DNA of 63,092 nucleotides from Elusimicrobia bacterium UBA4817 (GTDB lineage Bacteria > Elusimicrobiota > UBA8919), in contig DHFT01000047.1 in NCBI GenBank assembly GCA_002402375.1, forward strand, positions 1-63,092, in the 5' to 3' direction. Position 1 is the stretch's first letter. The number at the start of each line of letters is the position of its first letter. The notes beneath the pieces were generated by a model that saw nothing but the letters and a program-made list of their open reading frames with translations, was not told the origin of the DNA and ran no database searches. A program made the translations under genes and the position numbers. Shown piece after piece: positions 16,259 through 23,810 of this stretch.

Positions 16259-17096
16259 TATATTTATTGTTTATCAATTCAAGAAAAATTGCTCCCAATA
16301 TTTCCCGTTTATAATCTTTTGCGACACGGATGTCCGCACTGATAACCGCTTCGTCTTGAAGTGATTTTGTCAGCAATTTTATCGTATTAGCCGTCAGTTG
16401 TTTATTTTTAAGCAGTTTCTCCGTTTTTATAAATCTTTGGGGAAGAATTGTAAGACCCGTTGCTACTATTTTTATATTTTCAATTGTGCTTTTGTTTTTT
16501 AGTTTGTAAAGTACGCCCATGCTTAAAATAGGATAATCGGTAGAGGTCAAAGAAAACTTTTTCCATCCGCCGATTAAATCTTTGTTGTCCAGCGGAATTC
16601 TGATTTCAGTAACGATATCTTTTCCCAGTATAGTTTTTGGAAGTTTGGAAAAAAATTCTTTTGCCGGATAAATTTTTCCTTTTGCCGTGATTATTTTACC
16701 ATCCAGCAAAAGCAAAACTCCCGGCAGCGCCGACCACGGCCTTAAGCCCACTATGTTGCCGCCTGCCGTAATCATATTTCTGTTCGGCGTTGATGCTATT
16801 GCAATAGCGCATTTCCGAATTAAGCCGTTCCACGGTTCGCCCTGCGCCCGTTTTTGGGCTTGAGGCCAGACCGACAATTGTCCGATTGTTGTCATCGCTC
16901 CGACGGATAAGTTGTTTTTGTCCGATTTAATGTAGTTAAGATTTAGTCCGTCTAATTCTATGTATGAAGCATTCTCGGTTGGATTTATTAAAAGTGTAGT
17001 TCCCCCGGCAAGCGGTAAAATCTTTTCTTTGCCGCTATTAAGTATTTTTAACGCTTCCGGTAGTTTCTTGGGAAGATATACGGTATTATTATTCAT
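16215..17096 (-). CDS. Molybdenum hydroxylase, FAD-binding subunit (third set)
   Basis: 293 residues; FAD loop AGGTTLLINPTEN near residue 30 and TAGGNIVGLRPWSALPG near residue 112, with a divergent second FAD segment compared with the other two sets (usual VGGNIxNASPAGD). The C-terminal domain is normal up to about residue 279, after which the sequence comes from a palindromic repeat. It is the first hydroxylase gene downstream of modC, separated by 40 nt. Confidence 0.9.
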   Translation of the reverse strand: MNNNTVYLPKKLPEALKILNSGKEKILPLAGGTTLLINPTENASYIELDGLNLNYIKSDKNNLSVGAMTTIGQLSVWPQAQKRAQGEPWNGLIRKCAIAIASTPNRNMITAGGNIVGLRPWSALPGVLLLLDGKIITAKGKIYPAKEFFSKLPKTILGKDIVTEIRIPLDNKDLIGGWKKFSLTSTDYPILSMGVLYKLKNKSTIENIKIVATGLTILPQRFIKTEKLLKNKQLTANTIKLLTKSLQDEAVISADIRVAKDYKREILGAIFLELINNKYNRGATEVAEKDKNK

Positions 17097-17136
17097 TAAA
17101 GTAATTCTATAATATTTTTTTTATTTTGTCAACATT

Positions 17137-18228
17137 TTATTTATTTTCAAAAATTATTATTCCGTCTTTCCAAAAAGCCGTTTTTATTTTTAGTCCGTTC
17201 CGGAGATTATATCTTTTATAAATAAGCGAGGGAAACTTCGCCAAAAAAACAGGTTTTTTTCCGCCGGATAAAATATGCAATCTCATCATACAGGTGTCGG
17301 AAAAAAAATAGGAAGATATAATTTCTGCGTCAAACATATTTTCTTTGAGTTCTTCTCTTATTGGATAACCTTCTTTTATCACTTTTATCGCGTCGGGTCT
17401 TATACAAAATTTTATATTTTGACCGGTTTCAAATTTCTTAATATCGCTGTTAGCGTATATTTTCATACCGTTATATTCCAAAATTATATTTTGTCCGTCC
17501 TGTGAAATAATTTTCCCGTCAAAGATATTTTTCAATCCAAGAAATTTTGCCGCTGTTTCATTTTTTGGTTTTGTAAAAATTTGCTCTGCTGTACCCTGCT
17601 GAATAATTTCGCCGTCAATAATTATACCCATTTTATCGGCAACCGCATAACCTTCGTCAAGATTGTGAGTAATGTGTATTGTCGGAGTTCCTAATTTTTT
17701 TAATATGTTTTTTAACTCAAACCATAACTCATTTTTCAATCCTTCGTGAATTGCCGAGAAGGGCTCATCAAGCAACAAAACTTTCGGTTTTACAACCAAC
17801 GCTCTTGCAAGTGCTATCCTTTGCGCTTCGCCACCAGAAAGATTTTTTATTTCACGCTCAAGGAGTAATTCTATATCCAACAGTTTTGCGATTTTCAGCA
17901 CCTCATTTTTTGTTTCGTCCGATTTTTTCTTAATTTTCAATCCGAAAGCAATATTTTCAAAAACATTCATATTCGGAAACAGCAGATAATTTTGCGGCAA
18001 AAATCCTATATTTCTTTCTTCGGGCATAATATTTGAGAGTTCTTTTCCGTTTAAGAATATTTTTCCTGTAGTTGTTTTGTTCAGTCCGAGAATGCTTTTA
18101 AGCAAAGTCGTTTTGCCGCTGCCGGTAGGTCCCAGAAGTACGAAATACCGGTTGTTTTCAACTTCAAGATTTATATCCGCGAGACAAAATTTTCCGATTT
18201 TATAATTGAGGTTTTCTATTTTCAGCAT
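17137..18228 (-). CDS. modC: Molybdate/tungstate ABC transporter, ATP-binding protein
   Basis: 363 residues. Walker A GPTGSGKTTLL near residue 33, signature LSGGEAQRIALARAL near residue 129, Walker B VLLLDEPFSA near residue 150 and the switch HITHN. The C-terminal ~120 residues form an OB-fold regulatory/oxyanion region (MOP/TOBE-like). ATG 18228 lies inside the permease gene (29-nt overlap). Powers import of molybdate or tungstate for the cofactor of the hydroxylases in the same operon. Whether Mo or W is preferred cannot be told from sequence. Confidence 0.88.
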   Translation of the reverse strand: MLKIENLNYKIGKFCLADINLEVENNRYFVLLGPTGSGKTTLLKSILGLNKTTTGKIFLNGKELSNIMPEERNIGFLPQNYLLFPNMNVFENIAFGLKIKKKSDETKNEVLKIAKLLDIELLLEREIKNLSGGEAQRIALARALVVKPKVLLLDEPFSAIHEGLKNELWFELKNILKKLGTPTIHITHNLDEGYAVADKMGIIIDGEIIQQGTAEQIFTKPKNETAAKFLGLKNIFDGKIISQDGQNIILEYNGMKIYANSDIKKFETGQNIKFCIRPDAIKVIKEGYPIREELKENMFDAEIISSYFFSDTCMMRLHILSGGKKPVFLAKFPSLIYKRYNLRNGLKIKTAFWKDGIIIFENK

Positions 18229-18988
18229 AAATGTGTATCCCGTACAAAACCACTATTCCTATAAAGAGTGAGATGAATATCAAAATTATTGCGTTATAGA
18301 TATCGCATGAAGCAAAGGAAAGAAAAATTGCTATCGGCATCGTTTCCGTTTTCATAGTTGTTGCACCCGCCAGTGTAACGGCGGCGCCGAATTCCCCGAC
18401 CGCTCTTGCCCAGATAAGAAGGAATGCGGACAGAATACCTTTTTTAGCGGTTGGTAAAAGTATGCGGAAAAATGTCTGCGGCTGTGTTGCGCCCAGCGTT
18501 CTTGCGACAAGTTCATATTCGGGATTTATGTAATCAAACACCGATTTTATAAGAGAAATAGCCAGCCCGATGATTACGATAAACTGCGCTAAAATTATCG
18601 CGGGGACCTCAAAGACGACTCTGAAAACATTGGACTCAAAAAATTTTCCGGCTGGCGTATTAAAAAAAATAAGAAGCATAGCGCCGAGAGCAATGGGCGA
18701 AATGACAATCGGGAGATACAAAATTGAATTGACGATATTTTTCAGGGGGAAATTATGCCTTGATAAAATATAAGCGATAGGAACTGCGAATATTAAGGCG
18801 CTCAGCGACGAAACGGTTGCGGTTAGAAGTGTGAGTTTTATCGCAAAAAATATTTCCCCAAACGCAAATTGTTTTTGGACGGACGTAATTTTTAATTGAT
18901 TAAATAATCCGAAGATTAGAGTTAAAAAAAATAGAACAAGGGATATGAGAAAAGCCCAGAGGAAAATCTTGAAAATTTTATTTTTCAT
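18200..18988 (-). CDS. modB: Molybdate/tungstate ABC transporter, permease
   Basis: About 262 residues with five or six hydrophobic segments and the EAA-type cytoplasmic loop ELVARTLGATQPQTFFRI followed by GILSAFLLIWARAVGEFGA, characteristic of ModB/WtpB/CysT permeases. I choose ATG 18988 over an in-frame TTG at 18997, which borders a repeat tract. It overlaps modC by 29 nt, so the two are coupled, while a 160-bp nest of repeats separates it from modA upstream. Confidence 0.88.
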   Translation of the reverse strand: MKNKIFKIFLWAFLISLVLFFLTLIFGLFNQLKITSVQKQFAFGEIFFAIKLTLLTATVSSLSALIFAVPIAYILSRHNFPLKNIVNSILYLPIVISPIALGAMLLIFFNTPAGKFFESNVFRVVFEVPAIILAQFIVIIGLAISLIKSVFDYINPEYELVARTLGATQPQTFFRILLPTAKKGILSAFLLIWARAVGEFGAAVTLAGATTMKTETMPIAIFLSFASCDIYNAIILIFISLFIGIVVLYGIHIYAENRKPQL

Positions 18989-18997
18989 TTTTTGCAA

Positions 18998-19158
18998 CGC
19001 AGATTACACAGATAACAGTATTGCTGTCATTCTGAGGACGAAGTCCGAAGAATCTCGAAACAAATCAGATGTTTCGCTAACGCTCAGCATGACATCTTGC
19101 ATTATCTGTGTTCATCGGAGCCTGCCCCCGAGTGATTTTATCGGGGGTCTATCTGCGG
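18998..19158. repeat. Nested intergenic repeats between modA and modB
   Basis: An outer palindrome (CGCAGATTACACAGATA against TATCTGTGTTCAT and TCTGCGGTTAC) surrounds an inner element bounded by GTCATTCTGAGGACGAAG and CAGCATGAC, plus a CCCCCGA-TCGGGGG hairpin at about 19126-19146. The order suggests one repeat inserted into another. The outer repeat runs about 10 bp into the end of modA. It does not contain a gene. Confidence 0.65.
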
Positions 19159-20001
19159 TTACGGTTTTCTTATAAACTCAAAATATTTTCCCGGGAGTTT
19201 ATATTCGCCGCCGATTTTTGCTTCGGGAGCATATTTTTTCGCTTTATTCACATCGGAAATATAGCCCCATTTCTTAAAAATTTTTTTGCCTTTTTCCGGC
19301 GACAAAATATAATCAATAAATTTTTCCGCAAGTTTCCTGTTTTTTACAAAAACAGGTATTGCGAGTGGAATGGTTGAAATTCTCGGAATTTGTTTTTTGT
19401 CAATTTTTATCCATTTGACATCTTTTGGATTCCAACTTTCAAAAACATCCCAGCCGAGTATGGCATCAACTTTTTTTAGGACACAGATAGTCGCGGTATC
19501 CTCGCAACTTTTGGCAAAAACGGCAACATTAGGCAAAACCTTTTCAAGTAAATTGTTGTAATCCAAAAGTTCCACACCGTATAATCCTAAACACACCGTC
19601 TCGGGATTTCCCATTCCTACCCTTACGCCTTTTTTTGACAAATCTTCCAGTTTTTGGATATTTTTCGGATTTTCCTTCGGGACAATTATTGCAGGAACAA
19701 GGTAGGAAACAATTTTATCCGTTCCTTTAATAAGAAGTCCTCGCCTAACTCCGATATCAATATAATCCGGCGACCCGCAGAGGTACACATCACCCCGGTT
19801 AGACAACTCCATCTGTGAAAGAAGCGTTCCCGAGCCGCTGTATGTAACATTAACTTTTACCCCCGTTTCTTTCTCATAATTCTTAATGATTTCCCGCATC
19901 GGTACTGCAACAGCTGCCCCGCAGAAGAAAAATAACTCTTCCGTCGCCCAAATAAAATTAGCCCAAACCAACAAAATGCCGATAATAAATACTTTTCTCA
20001 T
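19159..20001 (-). CDS. modA: Molybdate/tungstate-binding periplasmic protein (ModA/WtpA-like)
   Basis: 280 residues with an N-terminal signal peptide (VFIIGILLVWANFIWA). The mature part opens with FFCGAAVAVPMREIIKNYEK and YSGSGTLLSQME, the oxyanion-binding loops of ModA-type proteins. C-terminal IDYILSPEKGKKIFKKWGY is also typical of the family. It delivers the oxyanion to the ModB-ModC transporter. The porin gene upstream ends 9 nt before its start. The last codons run into repeat sequence. Confidence 0.88.
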   Translation of the reverse strand: MRKVFIIGILLVWANFIWATEELFFFCGAAVAVPMREIIKNYEKETGVKVNVTYSGSGTLLSQMELSNRGDVYLCGSPDYIDIGVRRGLLIKGTDKIVSYLVPAIIVPKENPKNIQKLEDLSKKGVRVGMGNPETVCLGLYGVELLDYNNLLEKVLPNVAVFAKSCEDTATICVLKKVDAILGWDVFESWNPKDVKWIKIDKKQIPRISTIPLAIPVFVKNRKLAEKFIDYILSPEKGKKIFKKWGYISDVNKAKKYAPEAKIGGEYKLPGKYFEFIRKP

Positions 20002-20009
20002 CGCGTATC

Positions 20010-20963
20010 TTAAAATTTAACCTGCAACTCGGACATTATTAAATCGTTCTTTATGCTCGGTGTCTCCATTTTTCGTTCGTAATTATTTCTAAATAGAACA
20101 TTTTTATCAAGGAAGTAATTCAATCCTAAAGTCCATCTGCGGTTTTTCTCGCCGCCGGTTTTCAAACTGGAATCCCACACATCATATCTTGCAAGCGCCA
20201 TAACGGAAGGTTTAACCGTGTATCCGACGGTCGCATAATAACCTTCTTTTTTTATGGTATCATCTTTTCCGAAAATATACTCGGCTTTACAGAGTAATTT
20301 ATCAAATTCATACTTTGCCTCTAAACCCGTTCTGTCTTTGGCGACTGCCTCGGCCCCGGTTTTTCCGTCATATACGGAACCGCCGATATGGAAATCTTTA
20401 AGCGGAGTAAAAATTGCACGAACTACAATTGATTTATAATCATTTTCGTCTGCTTGATTACTGCCGCTGCCATTTATCACAGCAACGGAATAGTCTGCTT
20501 TTACGGATTTTATGAGAAAATTTTTTGATACCTCCGCGCCGATATCCCTCGTCGGGTTTATCAGATTATTGGCGACTGCCGATTTAGTTATTAATTCCAG
20601 TTCCTGATCGGGTGTTACATTCTCAAGCGAAAATTTATACTTAAACTGTCCCACTCTGGCTGAAAAATACGGAATCGATTTTATGTCAATATAGGCGTCA
20701 CAAACGGCCTTATTATTGATGGTGTCCGCATTTGTACCCTCAAACGAAAAAGAAAAAGCCACATCTTTTGATATATCGCCTTTCAACCCGAGGCGCGCCT
20801 GCGCGATCGTAAAACCGTCTTTTGCGCCAGCCGTTGTGTCAACGGTATATCTTGCCCTTGCGAATCCTGTCGGTTTTATCGTCGTTAAATTATTCTCCGA
20901 AGAAAAAAGGTGCGCCGTCCGCAATCCCAAACCGACAACAAAAACCAAAAACCACTTTTTCAT
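20010..20963 (-). CDS. Outer-membrane porin (phosphate-selective porin O/P-like beta barrel)
   Basis: 317 residues; signal peptide KKWFLVFVVGLGLRTAHLFS, then alternating amphipathic strands (for example FAFSFSFEGTN-like and ARVGQFKYKF) and a terminal aromatic residue (ELQVKF), the usual signal for barrel insertion. Start ATG 20963 has a strong AAAGGAGG site. It lies directly between the Phd/MocA-like gene and modA in the molybdate operon, so an oxyanion channel across the outer membrane is a reasonable inference. Known O/P porins take phosphate; specificity here is not proven. Confidence 0.82.
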   Translation of the reverse strand: MKKWFLVFVVGLGLRTAHLFSSENNLTTIKPTGFARARYTVDTTAGAKDGFTIAQARLGLKGDISKDVAFSFSFEGTNADTINNKAVCDAYIDIKSIPYFSARVGQFKYKFSLENVTPDQELELITKSAVANNLINPTRDIGAEVSKNFLIKSVKADYSVAVINGSGSNQADENDYKSIVVRAIFTPLKDFHIGGSVYDGKTGAEAVAKDRTGLEAKYEFDKLLCKAEYIFGKDDTIKKEGYYATVGYTVKPSVMALARYDVWDSSLKTGGEKNRRWTLGLNYFLDKNVLFRNNYERKMETPSIKNDLIMSELQVKF

Positions 20964-20975
20964 TTTCGCCTCCTT

Positions 20976-21608
20976 TCAAGCATTTAGATATTCTATTTCT
21001 TTTGTAAATTTTTTTATTATATGCGGTATGCCCAATTCTTTTCTCGTTTTTATAAAAATTCCGATATATTTTCGCGAAAATGCAATGGGGTGTGCCGGTG
21101 CTCCGTTTTTCCTCATTATTAAAATATTCTTTTTTGATTTTTTAATTTTATCACAGACCGATTTGTAAATTTGTTCGCTTTGCGGCTGGGAGAGAAAGGT
21201 TATGATAAAATATTCGTCCGTCGCATCCAGTGCGGACACCCCGCATTTTACGGATGTTATAATCGGCAGATTCCGCTTTTCGTTTTTTACCGTTCTTAAA
21301 TCTTCAACCTTAAACTTATCAATATACTTGCGGGTATCGTTGCTGTAAATAAAAATAATTTTTGAAAAATTATTTGCCGCGCGGTTTATGTAATTTATCG
21401 CTCTCAAAGCAATTTGCCCGGCGCATTTTTTTGCTCCCAAAACCATCAGTGCCGGCAACCGCTTTTGTTTTTTACCGGTACCGATATAGGATAAAACAGC
21501 CACCGGTTCATAATCTTTACTGATTATTATTTCTTTTTTTTGCTTTAATCGGGCAATTTCTTTTAAAAGGTTTTTCCTTAATCGGGTTATGTTTATTACT
21601 TCCGCCAT
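20976..21608 (-). CDS. Phd/YefM-like N terminus fused to a MocA-like nucleotidyltransferase-like domain
   Basis: 210 residues, first gene of the molybdate/hydroxylase operon. Residues 1-45 (VINITRLRKNLLKEI and IIISKDYEPVAVLSYIG) resemble the DNA-binding half of Phd/YefM antitoxins. Residues ~52-205 resemble MocA/MobA: SVKCGVSALDATDEYFIITF near 120 matches the conserved central segment, and GAPAHPIAFSRKYIGIF near 172 matches the GHP-LF motif. The nucleotide loop normally AAGxSxRMG is replaced by VLGAKKCAGQ, so catalysis is doubtful. It may be an autoregulator that senses cofactor, encoded directly behind its own promoter; that is inference. Confidence 0.6.
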   Translation of the reverse strand: MAEVINITRLRKNLLKEIARLKQKKEIIISKDYEPVAVLSYIGTGKKQKRLPALMVLGAKKCAGQIALRAINYINRAANNFSKIIFIYSNDTRKYIDKFKVEDLRTVKNEKRNLPIITSVKCGVSALDATDEYFIITFLSQPQSEQIYKSVCDKIKKSKKNILIMRKNGAPAHPIAFSRKYIGIFIKTRKELGIPHIIKKFTKEIEYLNA

Positions 21609-21645
21609 ACAGGTCTATCCAGCCCTTATTTACATTTTTACGCTC

Positions 21646-21674
21646 ATTATAATGCAATTGTGAAAATTTGTCAA
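21646..21674 (-). promoter_or_regulatory. Consensus sigma-70 promoter of the minus-strand molybdate operon
   Basis: Reading the minus strand: TTGACA (21674-21669), 17-bp spacer, TATAAT (21651-21646), both perfect, about 38 bp before the ATG at 21608. The -35 box forms the left arm of a GTCAAGC-GCTTGAC inverted repeat (21670-21691). Confidence 0.8.
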
Positions 21675-21686
21675 GCAAAAAAGTGC

Positions 21687-21714
21687 TTGACGAATTATTT
21701 TTTTTTGATATAAT
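21687..21714 (+). promoter_or_regulatory. Divergent sigma-70 promoter for the plus-strand block
   Basis: TTGACG (21687-21692), 16-bp spacer, perfect TATAAT (21709-21714), 51 bp before ATG 21765. Its -35 box is the right arm of the same GTCAAGC-GCTTGAC inverted repeat, so the two divergent promoters face away from one shared palindrome. Confidence 0.7.
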
Positions 21715-21764
21715 AAAAACAACGTATCTTACCGTTAGACCGTTAGAAATTTTGGGAAATATAA

Positions 21765-23810
21765 ATGGGATTTATTTTTGTCTTTCCGTTTTTTCTTTTT
21801 TATCTTTTTACTCTTCATCCTGTCGTTTCGGTCGGCGACAGCGGGGAACTTATTACTGCCGCATATACGCTCGGTATTGCTCATCCGCCGGGTTATCCGC
21901 TTTGGACAATTCTCGGCAAAATTTTTACCGTAATAATTCCGTTCGGAAACATCGCCTATCGCGTCAATTTGATGAGCGCATTCTTCGGCGCTTTGACCTG
22001 CGGAGTTGTGTATCTGATACTACAAAAAATGGGAGACGGGAGACGGGAGACGGGAGACGGAAAACCTTTTACCTTTTACCTTTTACCTTTTACCGCTGTT
22101 CTTTGTCTGGTTTTCTCAAAAACATTCTGGTCGCAGGCGATAATTTCCGAGGTCTACACGCTTAACGCATTTTTTGTTGTTTTGATTATCTACTTACTAC
22201 TTACTACTTACCACTTACCGCTTACCGCTTTTATCTACGGACTTTCACTTGCCAATCATTACATTATGTTTCTTTTCGGTCCGGTTTTTGCGTTTTATGT
22301 AATTTGGAAAAAACCCGAGATATTCAGTATTAAAAACATTTTGTCGCTTTCGGCATTTTTTATTCCCGGACTTTTTTTATATTTTTATCTACCGATTCGC
22401 TCGTCGGTAAATCCGCCGATTGACTGGGGCAATCCCGAAAATCTTAAAAATTTTATCGCTCATATCGGAAGATTTCAATACAAAGGACTTGAAATGGCGG
22501 CAAAGGTCGGATTTGCGACTAAACTTCTGTTTGTAAGAGATTTTTTCAGTCAGTTGGTAGAAAATTTCGGATTATTTACAGTTCTTTCCGTTTTCGGACT
22601 TGTGAGTTTAATTAAAAAAGATTTTAAATTTGCTATGCTTACTATTTTAATTTTTTTGGCGAATACGTTTGGGTTGATAATTCTGCTCAATTTCAAATTC
22701 ACGCCGCAGGATATTGACGCTTTTACTCCGTATTATATTCCCGCATGGATTATGGTTGTGCTCTGGGCGGGTTATAAAATAATAGAATGGCGGAATGTAA
22801 GGTTTTTTCTGCCGATAGTTTTTGTGGTGCTGGCTTTTTATGTGTATCAAAACAGCAAAAGCGGCCTGCCGAGATATAATTTTGTTGCTTACGATTATCC
22901 GGTTAATATGTTAAAAACCGTCGAGAAAAATAACACTCTGTATTTGCATGAAGAGGTTGATGAAACCATTTTTACGCTTTCTTATCTGAAAAATGTTCTT
23001 AAAAAGAGGCAGGACATTACAATAGTTGACTCATATAACAATATATTTTTATCAAAAAATATTGACGGTAAATCAAGAGTTTATTACTCTGCAGTTAATA
23101 CGGCGAAAATAAACAAGCCGCTTTATTTGAACGGGCTGTTATGGACAGAACAAAAAGGAACGAACAAAAATATCTTGGATTTTTATGTAGTTCGCGAGTT
23201 GCCAAAAAAATACGAATACAGGGAGCAGGAAGTTATTGCCCGATATTCTTATTTTTACGGAAAATTTTTAATTGATTCGGGGAACATAAAAGACGGAATT
23301 TTTGAATTAAAGAAATCGCTAAAAGCCGGGCCCGAACTTATCTGGCTTTACAATAATGTTGGCGATATTTTAAGGCAACAAAAGGATTACGAAAGTGCGT
23401 TGCATTCTTTAAGTCATGCAATTTCGCTTGATTCTTCATATTCGGCTGCTTATTACAATCTCGGGCTTTTATATTCAGAGAAAAAAAATGATGAGCAGGC
23501 AATTGAATATTTTCAGAAAGCATACCGGTATGATAAAACGGATGAGGATTCGCTTAAACGGATTTCCAAAATTTATCAGAAAAAGGGCTATGAAAATTTT
23601 GTCGGCGGTAAAACGGAAGATGCAATCGCTGAATATAAGAAAGCGATTGAGTATACACCGTCGTCCGCCGATATCTATTATAACATAGGCGTGATTTATT
23701 CGCAATTGCAAAACAAAAAAGAAGCGAAAAATTATTTCCAAAAATACATTCAATTAAAACCGGGAGGCACAAATGCGGAAACAATTAAAAAGTGGCTGGC
23801 AAACAATTAG
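21765..23810 (+). CDS. DUF2723-family multispanning membrane protein with C-terminal TPR repeats
   Basis: 681 residues. The N terminus VSVGDSGELITAAYTLGIAH-type segment and the following HPPGYPLWTILGKIF are signatures of DUF2723 proteins, membrane glycosyltransferase-like proteins of unknown donor and acceptor. About ten hydrophobic segments extend to ~residue 375. From residue ~515 three or four tetratricopeptide repeats follow (for example SAAYYNLGLLYSEKKNDEQA and ADIYYNIGVIYSQLQNKKEA). Two blocks of 7-nt tandem repeats lie in frame, encoding GDGRRETGDG plus FTFYLLPFT and LLLTTYHLPLT. It is driven by the divergent promoter at 21687 and overlaps the next ORF by 38 nt. Confidence 0.8.
   Translation: MGFIFVFPFFLFYLFTLHPVVSVGDSGELITAAYTLGIAHPPGYPLWTILGKIFTVIIPFGNIAYRVNLMSAFFGALTCGVVYLILQKMGDGRRETGDGKPFTFYLLPFTAVLCLVFSKTFWSQAIISEVYTLNAFFVVLIIYLLLTTYHLPLTAFIYGLSLANHYIMFLFGPVFAFYVIWKKPEIFSIKNILSLSAFFIPGLFLYFYLPIRSSVNPPIDWGNPENLKNFIAHIGRFQYKGLEMAAKVGFATKLLFVRDFFSQLVENFGLFTVLSVFGLVSLIKKDFKFAMLTILIFLANTFGLIILLNFKFTPQDIDAFTPYYIPAWIMVVLWAGYKIIEWRNVRFFLPIVFVVLAFYVYQNSKSGLPRYNFVAYDYPVNMLKTVEKNNTLYLHEEVDETIFTLSYLKNVLKKRQDITIVDSYNNIFLSKNIDGKSRVYYSAVNTAKINKPLYLNGLLWTEQKGTNKNILDFYVVRELPKKYEYREQEVIARYSYFYGKFLIDSGNIKDGIFELKKSLKAGPELIWLYNNVGDILRQQKDYESALHSLSHAISLDSSYSAAYYNLGLLYSEKKNDEQAIEYFQKAYRYDKTDEDSLKRISKIYQKKGYENFVGGKTEDAIAEYKKAIEYTPSSADIYYNIGVIYSQLQNKKEAKNYFQKYIQLKPGGTNAETIKKWLANN
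22031..22094 (+). repeat. Heptanucleotide tandem repeats inside the DUF2723 gene (block 1)
   Basis: Four units of GGGAGAC (22031-22059) run into about four units of TTTTACC (to 22094). Both are 7-bp units, and the purine block can pair partly with the pyrimidine block. They are translated as GDGRRETGDGKPFTFYLLPF within a predicted loop of the membrane protein. Confidence 0.9.
22191..22230 (+). repeat. Heptanucleotide TTACTAC/TTACCRC tandem repeats inside the DUF2723 gene (block 2)
   Basis: Five to six degenerate 7-bp units (TACTACT, TACCACT, TACCGCT). They encode YLLLTTYHLPLT just ahead of the conserved YGLSLANH segment. Essentially the same peptide occurs at 36367-36401 in an unrelated gene. 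Confidence 0.9.

Noticed and set aside
19108..19377. Plus-strand open frame across the modA end
   Set aside because: It begins in repeat DNA and is antisense to a well-supported transporter gene.
22031..22230. CRISPR-like array
   Set aside because: Units are 7 bp in direct tandem without spacers and lie inside a gene; no cas genes are present in the window.
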